Position numbers and translations under genes: made by a program. 64,000 nucleotides of DNA, from positions 1 through 64,000 of the forward strand of contig NZ_AQHR01000025.1 of NCBI RefSeq assembly GCF_000390185.1, read 5' to 3'. The DNA is from Lunatimonas lonarensis. Lineage in GTDB: Bacteria > Bacteroidota > Bacteroidia > Cytophagales > Cyclobacteriaceae. Below are positions 34,869 through 43,691 of the stretch, piece by piece. Numbering within the stretch: position 1 is the first letter of the stretch; each line of letters starts with the position of its first letter. The notes under the pieces were generated by a model. That model saw only the letters and a list, made by a program, of their open reading frames with translations. It was not told the DNA's origin and made no database searches.

Positions 34869-36044
34869 CTAGAGAAACTCATCGATCACCTCCTTACGAA
34901 GCGGCTTCACCAAAAAGCCGCTTACCATATCGAAACGTTGACTTTTCTGGATATCACGGGGATCCAACGACGAAGTTAACATCTTCACTTCAATATTAAT
35001 TCCGCGTTCCTTCATTAGGTGCAGGAAATCCCAGCCCTCCATCAAGGGCATGTTGATATCAAGTAGCAAAATATCGGCCACATTCCGCTCCAACCAACTG
35101 AGTGCCTCATAGGGGTTCTCAAAAAAGACCAACTCCAAAAGCGGGTTTATCTTCATCAGAATCCGCTTGTTGATCATATGCTGAACCTTATCATCGTCGA
35201 CGAAGATGATTACCTTACCCACCCGGTCTCCGGCAGGTGAAGATCCGTTTATTTCACCACTATTCTCCATCAATATTTTATTTATCTTCTTTACTTCCCT
35301 ATCCAACGCCTTTGCCGATTTTTTGAGCATGTGCAGCACGTCTGCGGAAAGCTTTTTTTGATCGCCTATAACTTGGGTAATTCCGAGTATATTCGCCAGG
35401 TGGCTACGAATATGGTGGGAATGCAAAAAAGAAAAATCCCTGAACCGCTCGTTTTGGGCAACCAAGGAATCGTTCAGCTTAAGATTTTCTTCTACCGATT
35501 GTTGTACAATGGAATGATCTACTGCCAGTACCAGCAGGCAGGCCCTATTCTCAAATTCCACAGGCATTACGATCAAATCCACCTGTCTTGGATCATAAAA
35601 CCGATCGACCATTACTAGGCTTCGTACGGTAAACGCCTGATTTACTGCCGACAAATCCACCCTCTCCGGATTCTGAAAGAATGCCAAAAAGGCTGATTGA
35701 CTACCCTCTATGGCATCAATTGTCCCGTAATACCGGGCAGCCATCTCATTTGAAAACAAGACCTCCTGCTTATCGGCAGACAGAATCCAAACCGAGTTGG
35801 GTAGCTTTTCCAATACCTTTCGGGCCTGATTCCTCAATTGCTCCTCCAGCTTTATAAACCGAATGGAGGTAGTGTAGGCATGAACGGTCACAAAAACAAC
35901 CAATGAAACGGCCATCATCGTCAACAGGATACCTTCGGACAAATTCAACCAAGACCTTATAGGCACGTAGAAAACTGCCGGGACTAAAAAACAGAACCCA
36001 GCCAACGTCCCATACCGAAGGGTACATTTTATTTCAGGCCTCAT
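34869..36044 (-). CDS. Membrane PAS-DHp-receiver signalling protein lacking a kinase ATPase domain
   Basis: A 391-residue protein with two hydrophobic segments (about 11-30 and 38-58), a PAS-like domain (about 75-180) and a helical segment with the histidine-kinase phosphoacceptor pattern SHHIRSHLANILG (His about 210). It ends with a receiver domain (about 276-391) showing VDDD (282-285), phosphoacceptor Asp 329 in LLLDINMP, LTSS (356-359) and Lys 380. Between the His-containing helices and the receiver there are only about 25 residues, so no HATPase_c domain with N, G1 or G2 boxes fits. It may be a phosphorelay protein phosphorylated by another kinase, or a scaffold. Output is unknown. Confidence 0.8.
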   Translation of the reverse strand: MRPEIKCTLRYGTLAGFCFLVPAVFYVPIRSWLNLSEGILLTMMAVSLVVFVTVHAYTTSIRFIKLEEQLRNQARKVLEKLPNSVWILSADKQEVLFSNEMAARYYGTIDAIEGSQSAFLAFFQNPERVDLSAVNQAFTVRSLVMVDRFYDPRQVDLIVMPVEFENRACLLVLAVDHSIVQQSVEENLKLNDSLVAQNERFRDFSFLHSHHIRSHLANILGITQVIGDQKKLSADVLHMLKKSAKALDREVKKINKILMENSGEINGSSPAGDRVGKVIIFVDDDKVQHMINKRILMKINPLLELVFFENPYEALSWLERNVADILLLDINMPLMEGWDFLHLMKERGINIEVKMLTSSLDPRDIQKSQRFDMVSGFLVKPLRKEVIDEFL

Positions 36045-36121
36045 ACGGTTACATTCAGGCCTTGAAGATAAAAATAATATTTTTAAATAGACCTATTACC
36101 TGGTACAAGCAACTCCATTAT

Positions 36122-38995
36122 TCAACGCCCGCACAAAGTCCTATAGGGGCAGTAACCGCATTTACGCAGGTCAGAGGTCTGATCAAAGGGTACCTCAGGA
36201 TCAACGATTTCCTCCAGCAATCCCCGCAGGCCCGCCTCAAAATCTTCTTGGTAATCTGCATAATCAGTCACTTCCAAAGGATCCGCTTTTACCTCTTTTT
36301 CAACCAAATAGGGAGTGAAATCGGGCAGGAAAATATCCCGTAAATTAACCAGGGCGGGTCTGACCGGCAGGGTATTGTCGGGGAAATTTTGCCTGAATAG
36401 GAAACCATAAAAAAAAGTCTGCATAGCTGCTTTGTTTCGTTTCTTGTCATCCCGATCAAATAGACTCGCTACGGAGGAGAATTGCTTCTCGTCCTTCCCC
36501 GACTTGTAATCCATCAGCCGTACCACACCGTTTTGCAGATCTACCCGGTCTATGATGCCTCCCAACGCCACGTTTCTAGGTCCGAATGCGGTCTGAATTT
36601 CCAGCTGGGCGCGATATCTTTTGCCCGCTTCCAATGAAATAATCTGAAAAGGAGCCTGCTCTTCATCCCATTTCAAAACCTGCAACATGTAGTTGTGCAA
36701 CAGATCGCGGACAATGGCCAGGTGTCCCTCCACCTTTACCTCTTGGCTTTCCTCCAAAAAGTACTGCTTTCGAATGGCCTTTTCGATGGCCGGATCCACA
36801 AATGGCTTCAAACCAGGAAAATCCGCGGCTTCCAGTGTCGTTCTCTTCTTTCGCGCTATAAACCCAAGGTAAAGGTTTTCCAACGCACCATGGATCAAAT
36901 TGCCGAAAACGGCCGCATCCACTCCCTCTTTTACCTCCTCCGTCTCGGTGATCCCGGCGATATACATAAAATAGAACTTTAGCCGGCAATCCAGCCAAGT
37001 ATTCAGGGCAGAGGGCGAAAACGCCACAGGGCTGTCCCGATTCGGGGAAAACATATACCTATCCAACGCATGCATGACAGCATCGGATTTTGCGATAGTG
37101 ATCTCGGGGGCATTTCGTGCATCCACCGGTGCAAAAACAACTTCCTCTCGCTTTTGAATCTGCTCCCCGGTGAGTTCCTCTGCCAATTGAAGTAGGTAGC
37201 GGCTTTTCTCCGCAGGCTTTCCCTCCGAGCCGGATATGGTGTAAATTAGATGGACTTCCTCCGCTCTGTGAAGCAAGCGATAGAAGGTATAGGAATAAAC
37301 GGCATCGTTTTGCTCCTGAACCGGCAACCCAAACGCCCGCCGCAAATTGTATGGAATCATGGAGTTTAAACTGCCCGAAGGTGGGAAGCTGCCCTCGTTC
37401 ATCTGGCAAATGATCACCCGTTTAAAGTCCAGGTTTCGGGACTCCAAAACCCCCATCACCTGTAGGCCCCGTAAAGGCTCACCTTCGAAGGGAATACGGA
37501 TCTGCCTGAAAAGCTGCCGGACAATCCGCAGCATCAGCTCCATACCTGGAAGCTTTCCATCACGCCCGTCGAACACCTCCTTAAGTCTGTTGAGTTGACG
37601 ATAGCATTGGAAAAGATAGCTTCTTTCCAGCGCTTCCTCCGATAATTGCCCCGATAATGCCAACATAATCCCCTGCAATCCGCTCAATACCGTCTCGGGA
37701 TGATAGGCACGAAAAACCAATGAAAACAATTCGCCTCCGTTTGCCAGCACTTCCGCAGGCAAATGCACCTGATTTTGAAGAGTACTATCCCGGATAACCT
37801 GTTTGCAAAATACTGGATTCAAATGGTGTAAATAAACGGAGGAAAGGAGTTCTTTCGCCGGTTTATGGTAAAAAAAGAGGTCATCCCCTATACGCTTTGT
37901 ATATCGTTGTAAGTCCAGTACTGCTTCCAAAAAAATATAGACTGGCGCGTTTTTTACCAAGTAACCCATCGTTACGTTGACACTGCCCACAGCGGGGGGC
38001 AAATAGTTCAGTACGGGAAACAGCAGTTGTTCGTCGGGAAGTATAACGACGGTCTGCTCCCAATCCTCTTTGGTTGAAACCTGCTCCAATATGCTGCCCA
38101 CGAGATTGGCCTGACTGACCTTCAGGGGCGTCACATAGCTGGCAATTTCCTTAGGATTGTCCTGTATCCCCACAGGAAGCTCCTTTGGAAAGGTAGGCCC
38201 CAATACGCTGTCCTTTTGGTACTGACGGAAAAACATACCAGCTTCCTGCCTGGCATCTTCGACATAATAGGCGTCGATATCCCAATACACCTCCGCACCG
38301 TGATACCGTACATAATGCCTGATCAGCTTTTCCTCGGCCGAGGTAAACGCATTGAATCCCATAAAAACGAGGTGGGATCCCGGTGCCGACAACTCTGAGA
38401 GGCTTTCGGCGACCCGTCTATACAACATGCCCGGATACGCATAGCCAGTTGTTTCCAAGGAGGCCCTAAACCCTTCGTAAAGTTCAAAAAGAATCTGCCA
38501 AAACCGAAGAAAGCTCTCTTGGTGCTTACTTCCTGTACCCTCAAAGGATTTCCAAAATGCCTGAATCAACGCAAGCTGATGATCGGTGAGATACGACCAA
38601 TCCTTTTCGATGGTTTTGATGTCCGCCAAGTGATGGTACAGCCGCTTTGCATCTACCAGAAATTGGTCCACATCGTTAAAATCTTTAAGAATCAGCTCAC
38701 CCCAAAAGTAAAACCGGTCAAAGGTTTCAGGGTGATTGGACAGTTGGGCATACACCCCATACAGCTCGAAGAGTAAGGTAAGTTGGTCTACAGGCCGCTG
38801 TCCGGCGAGCTCATAAAACAAGTCTTCGATGGTCAAAACCCTTGGCATCCAGACAGGTGCATGGATAAGTGTTCCCAACTGTTTAAGAAAAAATATCCCA
38901 GCCCGTCGGTTTGGAAACACGACGGTAATATCTTTTAGCGGTATTTCCCCAGCCAATAAGCGCCTTGCCGAATCTCTCAGAAATGAATCCATCAT
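36122..38995 (-). CDS. AddB-like PD-(D/E)XK nuclease family protein
   Basis: This 957-residue protein has an N-terminal inactivated-helicase-like region (ITVVFPNRRAGIFFLKQLG near the start). A C-terminal RecB-type nuclease domain shows GGIIDRVDLQNGVVRLMDYK, which contains the D...D-x-K catalytic pattern. Four cysteines consistent with an iron-sulfur cluster are present, one in WLDCRLKFYF and three in CGYCPYRTLCG at the extreme C-terminus. It is the Bacteroidota version of AddB, partner of AddA in double-strand-break end processing and RecA loading. It overlaps the AddA-like gene by 4 bp (ATGA). Confidence 0.82.
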   Translation of the reverse strand: MMDSFLRDSARRLLAGEIPLKDITVVFPNRRAGIFFLKQLGTLIHAPVWMPRVLTIEDLFYELAGQRPVDQLTLLFELYGVYAQLSNHPETFDRFYFWGELILKDFNDVDQFLVDAKRLYHHLADIKTIEKDWSYLTDHQLALIQAFWKSFEGTGSKHQESFLRFWQILFELYEGFRASLETTGYAYPGMLYRRVAESLSELSAPGSHLVFMGFNAFTSAEEKLIRHYVRYHGAEVYWDIDAYYVEDARQEAGMFFRQYQKDSVLGPTFPKELPVGIQDNPKEIASYVTPLKVSQANLVGSILEQVSTKEDWEQTVVILPDEQLLFPVLNYLPPAVGSVNVTMGYLVKNAPVYIFLEAVLDLQRYTKRIGDDLFFYHKPAKELLSSVYLHHLNPVFCKQVIRDSTLQNQVHLPAEVLANGGELFSLVFRAYHPETVLSGLQGIMLALSGQLSEEALERSYLFQCYRQLNRLKEVFDGRDGKLPGMELMLRIVRQLFRQIRIPFEGEPLRGLQVMGVLESRNLDFKRVIICQMNEGSFPPSGSLNSMIPYNLRRAFGLPVQEQNDAVYSYTFYRLLHRAEEVHLIYTISGSEGKPAEKSRYLLQLAEELTGEQIQKREEVVFAPVDARNAPEITIAKSDAVMHALDRYMFSPNRDSPVAFSPSALNTWLDCRLKFYFMYIAGITETEEVKEGVDAAVFGNLIHGALENLYLGFIARKKRTTLEAADFPGLKPFVDPAIEKAIRKQYFLEESQEVKVEGHLAIVRDLLHNYMLQVLKWDEEQAPFQIISLEAGKRYRAQLEIQTAFGPRNVALGGIIDRVDLQNGVVRLMDYKSGKDEKQFSSVASLFDRDDKKRNKAAMQTFFYGFLFRQNFPDNTLPVRPALVNLRDIFLPDFTPYLVEKEVKADPLEVTDYADYQEDFEAGLRGLLEEIVDPEVPFDQTSDLRKCGYCPYRTLCGR

Positions 38996-41900
38996 TGGTC
39001 TATTTCAAGTATTTCCATATCATCCAAATAACAGAGGTAACCCCTAACCGGCAAGCTGGTCAAAGTTCTGACCAGGTGCATATATTCCCTAACCTGCGGC
39101 ACATGAAACTCCCGCTTCTGCCCTGTTTTAAAATCGACCACCTCAGCCCGGTCTATGTAAAATATGACGCGGTCTGGACGCTTCAGCGAGCCATCCGGCA
39201 ACAATATGCCCCGCTCGCTAAGCACTTCTCCCTCCCCGCTGAACCATCGGGAAAACAACGGCAATCGTAATAACCGCCCCAATTGAGTCCGTAGGGCTTC
39301 CATCTCCTCTTGATTTACAAAGCCCTGAAAATACAGTTCTTCCAGCCTAAGATTCAACTCACCCGTACTTTGTGCTTTTTCCAATAGGCCATGTACCAAG
39401 GTACCAAAGGAGCCTTTCTGGCGGAGCTTGAGATTTTGTTCCGAAAAATCAGCTGCGGTAGCTTTGACGCTCAGCAAATCCTCCCATTTTCTGCTTTGCC
39501 ATCGAACCGGAAATACCCGGTAAGCCCCTCCGGTGGGGTTCTTTGAGGGTGGCCAGTCTCCGACCTGAAAGACATCTTCCACCGTATCGAAATAATCTCC
39601 CAAAGAAACGCCAGCACCCAAATCCGATTTCTCGCGCAGCACCCGTTCAAGATTAGGCGCAAGGTTTCCATACATTGTTTTCTCCAAGTTAGAAACAGGA
39701 GCAAAGGCCCAAAACACCTCTTCTGCACGGGTTATCGCGACGTACACCAGATTAAGTGTATCCAAATGAGCCATCAAGGCCTCCTCTTGATATACCTCTC
39801 TGAAATCCGAATCCTTCAAGTCAACTTTCATCGTCAGCGGGAGGATCACCTCTCCCAACGTTCCCTCCATTTGGTAAGGTGTCCAGACGATCGGCTTTTT
39901 GGTGGTATCGAATATTCGCCAATCCAAAAAAGGCATAAGCACTACTTTGAACTGAAGACCCTTTGATTTATGTATGGTCAGGATGCGCATGGCGTCGTGG
40001 TCATCCGGTATTTTAATGGTACGCTTCTTTTCCTGAAGATCCCACCAGGAAAGGAAACCAGGTAAATCCGCCCGGTTGGTAGCAACAAATTCATAGATGG
40101 CATCTTTAAAAGCCTCCAGGTAAGCACGTTCGTATCCTGAGTCCTGAAGCCCCAGAACTTCAATGATCCGCTCGATCAGATCCAGCAACTGCAACCGCAA
40201 TAAGGAGTCCTGCAGGGCACAAAATCGCGCTTTCATTTCGTCCACCTCAGAAATCCCGGAAACGTTCTCAAACAACGCATGACTTACGGAATGGCCAGAG
40301 ATCACCGCCCAGTGGTACCACATGGTCTTTAGGTGTATCTCCTCGTCCATCTCAGTCAAATGCCGGAGGGCTGAAACCACACAGGCGACGGTACTGGACC
40401 TACTTACCAAGAGGGCTTCATCCGATACCACATCAAATGAATAGGGAGAGCCTGGGTTTGCCAATCCGTACGATATCAGCTGATCCGCAATTGCGACGCC
40501 CTCCTTCTTGGTCCTTACCAAAAATGCTATATCGCGAGGTCGGTAGCCTTGTCCCTGAAGCCGGACGATCGCCTCCGGGATCTTGGAAAGAGCTTGGTCA
40601 AAAAACCTATCTTCTGAATCTTCGGAGCGCAAAAACTCGATTCTCACCAATCCTTGATAAGGGGATTTCTCTTTAAACGGCGACACCTGCTGACTCACGT
40701 CCTGATAAGCCTTTGCCAGAATCCCTGCGTCTGAGATATCGAACTTTTGCTCCAAAACCCCTACCAACTGACCGGGAAGTCGCCGAAACAGGGCATTGTT
40801 AAAGCGAACCAGCTGGGGAAGACTCCTGAAATTGATATCCAAATTCTTAACCTGTATCCCAAACTGATGGATTTCAGCTTCTACCTGCTCAAGGAGCAAC
40901 CTTAGTTCGCCGCCCCGCCACCGATATATAGATTGTTTCACATCCCCCACCAGCAAATTTGCATGGCCCTGCGAAAGGCTATCGATTAAAAGGGGACGAA
41001 AGCTGTCCCATTGAAAACCGGAGGTATCCTGAAACTCATCGATCAAATAATGACGGTATTTTTGCCCAACTTTCTCATATACAAAGGGGGCTTCATTGTC
41101 CGCGGTTATTTCCCGCAGAAAGTCATTTGCATCGGATATCAGCAAGATATTTTCCTCTTCCTTAAGGGATTCCAATTCGTGGAGCAAAAACCGAAACACG
41201 CCGTATACATCCAAATTTTTCCGTATGGCCTCGTTGGTATTCCAGGATCTTTGCAAGGGCTTAATCCGGCCCCAAATGGTTCCCAAGCCTTCATTAAAGG
41301 CCGCCTGAATCTGGGGTATCAGCTTACTGGTCTTTGCATACCAATCATCCGGACGATCCTCCAATCCTATCTGACTCGGAGATACTGTGGGAAACGGATT
41401 CCCCGGACTGCCCAAGGCTTCAAATTTATTCGCAAATGTGCGATTGCCTCCTTTAAAATCCTGCCAACTTAGCCCATGCCTTTCCCTTATTCCCTGAGCC
41501 TGCTTACGCAATTCCACACCTTCAGACACCAGCTTGCGCCGTGTATCCATGACCTGTCGTTTAATGGATTCCAGGTTTTCATCCTGTTGCAAAAACGACT
41601 GAATCGTAAACCGATATCGCTTGAAGGACTCCTGAAAAAGCTGGCTCCCCAGTTCCTTGATATTCTTCCGCACATCCCACACCTGTCCTTCCTGAATCTG
41701 CTCGATCGAATAGTTCACTAGCCATCGGTGCAGAAAGGGGTCTGCGGAGACGGACAATATCAGACGCTCTACCAACCTATCCAACACGGCCTCCTGATCC
41801 AACTCCAACTCGAATTTGGCCTGTAGATCTATCTCCCGGGCAAATGAACGGATGATCCGCTGAAAAAAACTATCAATCGTGCTGACCGAAAAAGCCGCAT

Positions 41901-42207
41901 AGTCATGCAGAATCGCAGACAACGTACCTGCTGCACGTACCATCAGTTCTTCGGGGCTTATATTCAAGTGCAGGAGCAGTTCGCGGTCCATCGTTTGACT
42001 TGGATCCACATTGCGCTTGATCCTAGTAAGCTCCATCAGGATGCGCTCCTTCATCTCCTGAGTGGCCTTGTTGGTAAAGGTAACCGCCAACACCTGCCGA
42101 AAGGCTAACGGATGCACCAGTGCGAGCTTTAAGTACTCAAGGGTAAGGGTGTAGGTTTTGCCCGATCCGGCAGAGGATTTATAGATGGTAAACGGACTTG
42201 GCAGCAT
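38992..42207 (-). CDS. AddA/RecB-like UvrD-family helicase-nuclease
   Basis: This 1071-residue protein shows Walker A SAGSGKTYTL (about 11-20), the motif Ia region VLAVTFTNKATQEMKERI, the Walker B-type HYLIDEFQDTSGFQW, the later helicase motif MRILTIHKSKGLQFKVVLMP, and NLVYVAITRAEEVFW. A C-terminal RecB nuclease domain has RPDRVIFYIDRAEVVDFKTG. Together with the AddB-like protein it should unwind and resect broken DNA ends. The gene heads the two-gene operon. It is shorter than E. coli RecB but normal for AddA-type proteins. Confidence 0.85.
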   Translation of the reverse strand: MLPSPFTIYKSSAGSGKTYTLTLEYLKLALVHPLAFRQVLAVTFTNKATQEMKERILMELTRIKRNVDPSQTMDRELLLHLNISPEELMVRAAGTLSAILHDYAAFSVSTIDSFFQRIIRSFAREIDLQAKFELELDQEAVLDRLVERLILSVSADPFLHRWLVNYSIEQIQEGQVWDVRKNIKELGSQLFQESFKRYRFTIQSFLQQDENLESIKRQVMDTRRKLVSEGVELRKQAQGIRERHGLSWQDFKGGNRTFANKFEALGSPGNPFPTVSPSQIGLEDRPDDWYAKTSKLIPQIQAAFNEGLGTIWGRIKPLQRSWNTNEAIRKNLDVYGVFRFLLHELESLKEEENILLISDANDFLREITADNEAPFVYEKVGQKYRHYLIDEFQDTSGFQWDSFRPLLIDSLSQGHANLLVGDVKQSIYRWRGGELRLLLEQVEAEIHQFGIQVKNLDINFRSLPQLVRFNNALFRRLPGQLVGVLEQKFDISDAGILAKAYQDVSQQVSPFKEKSPYQGLVRIEFLRSEDSEDRFFDQALSKIPEAIVRLQGQGYRPRDIAFLVRTKKEGVAIADQLISYGLANPGSPYSFDVVSDEALLVSRSSTVACVVSALRHLTEMDEEIHLKTMWYHWAVISGHSVSHALFENVSGISEVDEMKARFCALQDSLLRLQLLDLIERIIEVLGLQDSGYERAYLEAFKDAIYEFVATNRADLPGFLSWWDLQEKKRTIKIPDDHDAMRILTIHKSKGLQFKVVLMPFLDWRIFDTTKKPIVWTPYQMEGTLGEVILPLTMKVDLKDSDFREVYQEEALMAHLDTLNLVYVAITRAEEVFWAFAPVSNLEKTMYGNLAPNLERVLREKSDLGAGVSLGDYFDTVEDVFQVGDWPPSKNPTGGAYRVFPVRWQSRKWEDLLSVKATAADFSEQNLKLRQKGSFGTLVHGLLEKAQSTGELNLRLEELYFQGFVNQEEMEALRTQLGRLLRLPLFSRWFSGEGEVLSERGILLPDGSLKRPDRVIFYIDRAEVVDFKTGQKREFHVPQVREYMHLVRTLTSLPVRGYLCYLDDMEILEIDQ

Positions 42208-42348
42208 AGGCGTCGAAAATCGGAAAACCTGAATTTACGCAATTAATCCTTAAGAACCGGGCTTGGTTCCGTTTCCACAAAGCAGCTGCCTATTTTTCAA
42301 TGAAAAAAGTTTTAGCTGATGGGCCCACTGGTAAGCAGCAAGGGGTAT

Positions 42349-42374
42349 AAAAAAAGGCTCCCATTCGGGAGCCC
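42349..42374 (-). terminator. Rho-independent terminator after rplT
   Basis: A perfect 7-bp GC-rich stem (GGCTCCC at 42356-42362, GGGAGCC at 42367-42373) with a four-base loop is followed on the minus strand by seven T (A run 42349-42355). It lies about 30 bp after the rplT stop and ends the thrS-infC-rpmI-rplT cluster. Confidence 0.88.
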
Positions 42375-42403
42375 TTTTATGATAAAGTAAGTCTGTGCGA
42401 TAC

Positions 42404-42748
42404 TTACTTAACCTTTTCAACTACAGCTTTAAATGCGTCGGGGTGATTCATGGCCAGATCAGCCAATACCTTTCGGTTCAGCTCTATATCTGCTTTCTTC
42501 AACAAGCCCATCAATTGTGAATAGGAAACACCATGCAACCTTGCACCGGCATTGATACGCTGAATCCACAGTGAACGAAACTCACGTTTTTTGACTTTTC
42601 GATCTCTATAGGCGTATTGTAACCCTTTTTCGTATTTGTTTTTAGCTACAGTCCACACGTTTTTACCCCTTCCGAAGTATCCTTTGGTGGCCTTTAGCAC
42701 TTTTTTTCTTCTAGCTCTGGAAGCTACTGCATTTACTGATCTTGGCAT
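42404..42748 (-). CDS. rplT: 50S ribosomal protein L20
   Basis: This full-length, highly basic protein of 114 residues begins [16 protein letters not shown]. It carries the family core [16 protein letters not shown] and the C-terminal domain that in other bacteria binds its own mRNA as a translational repressor. L20 is an early assembly protein of the large subunit. It is the last gene of thrS-infC-rpmI-rplT, 88 bp after rpmI, and is followed by a strong terminator. No clear rRNA-mimic pseudoknot was recognised by eye upstream of rpmI. Confidence 0.96.
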   Translation of the reverse strand: MPRSVNAVASRARRKKVLKATKGYFGRGKNVWTVAKNKYEKGLQYAYRDRKVKKREFRSLWIQRINAGARLHGVSYSQLMGLLKKADIELNRKVLADLAMNHPDAFKAVVEKVK

Positions 42749-42836
42749 GATTTTTTAGTTTTTGACGCTTGGTGCCTTGCGGACTTATGTGACCAAGGAT
42801 CCGGTGAAATAAATAACCTTTGATTGTGTTGGAAAA

Positions 42837-43031
42837 CTAGATTTTGAGCATATCCCTCACTCTGCCCTCATCCGACGCGTGTACGAAGCCCATTTTGGTC
42901 AGGTTTTTCTTCCTTTTGGTGGACTTCTTGGTCAGGATGTGGCTTTTGTAGGCATGTTTCCTTCTAATCTTCCCGGTTCCCGTGACGGTAAACCGTTTTT
43001 TCGCACTTGATTTTGTTTTTACTTTTGGCAT
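42837..43031 (-). CDS. rpmI: 50S ribosomal protein L35
   Basis: This 64-residue basic protein is full length for L35. Its family signature is [20 protein letters not shown] followed by the internal [15 protein letters not shown]. It lies between infC (21 bp upstream) and rplT, the conserved bacterial order. L35 sits near the L20/23S rRNA region of the large subunit. Nothing unusual was seen. Confidence 0.96.
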   Translation of the reverse strand: MPKVKTKSSAKKRFTVTGTGKIRRKHAYKSHILTKKSTKRKKNLTKMGFVHASDEGRVRDMLKI

Positions 43032-43052
43032 TATATTATCTGTTAGTTGAAA

Positions 43053-43607
43053 TTACTTCTTACCAGCCTTAGGGGCTACGAATATGTTCATCCGCTTACC
43101 CTCCATTTTGGGTAGCTGCTCCACCTGCCCATACTCTTCGAGGGCTTGGGCAAACTTAAGCAACAACATCTCTCCCCGCTCCTTAAAAACAATCGTACGC
43201 CCAACAAAGTGTACGTAGGCTTTCACTTTCGCTCCCTCTTTAAGGAAGTTGATCGCATGTTTGAGCTTGAAATCAAAATCATGGTCGTCGGTATTGGGGC
43301 CAAACCTGATTTCCTTTACGACTGTTTTTGCGGCGTTCGCCTTGATTTCCTTCTGCTTCTTTTTCTGCTCGTACTTGAACTTCGCATAATCGATCACCTT
43401 GCAGACAGGCGGGACGGCGGAAGGAGAAATTTCCACGAGATCGAGTCCATTTTCCTCTGCCAGTTTGATAGCCTTATCCGTGGGCATCACCGCATTGCCG
43501 CCCTCCACAAAATCACCGACTACCCGCACTTCCCTGGCCCTTATCTTGGAATTAACTTTGTATGGCTCCTCTTGTCTCGGAGTGTAGGTTCTTTTTCCTC
43601 TCAAAAT
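43053..43607 (-). CDS. infC: Translation initiation factor IF-3, probable ATT start
   Basis: This protein of about 184 residues has both IF-3 domains. The N-terminal domain shows [16 protein letters not shown] and [25 protein letters not shown]; the C-terminal domain shows [20 protein letters not shown]. It binds the 30S subunit and proofreads start codons. No ATG precedes the conserved domain. A TTG at 43604 or the adjacent ATT at 43607 would start it; ATT is the classic rare start of infC, through which IF-3 represses its own translation. I chose ATT, giving MLRGKR-, but TTG is a real alternative. It lies 84 bp after thrS. Confidence 0.9.
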   Translation of the reverse strand: MLRGKRTYTPRQEEPYKVNSKIRAREVRVVGDFVEGGNAVMPTDKAIKLAEENGLDLVEISPSAVPPVCKVIDYAKFKYEQKKKQKEIKANAAKTVVKEIRFGPNTDDHDFDFKLKHAINFLKEGAKVKAYVHFVGRTIVFKERGEMLLLKFAQALEEYGQVEQLPKMEGKRMNIFVAPKAGKK

Positions 43608-43691
43608 GTTTATGGTTGTTTTTAGATTTAAGCTGCAAATATCGAATAAATTTTGAATTATAAAAAATCCAACATTTTTTTTATCCCCTCA

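Noticed and set aside
42749-43052. L20-type autoregulatory leader upstream of rpmI or rplT
   Set aside because: The gaps are short and no pseudoknot or rRNA-mimic sequence could be recognised by eye.
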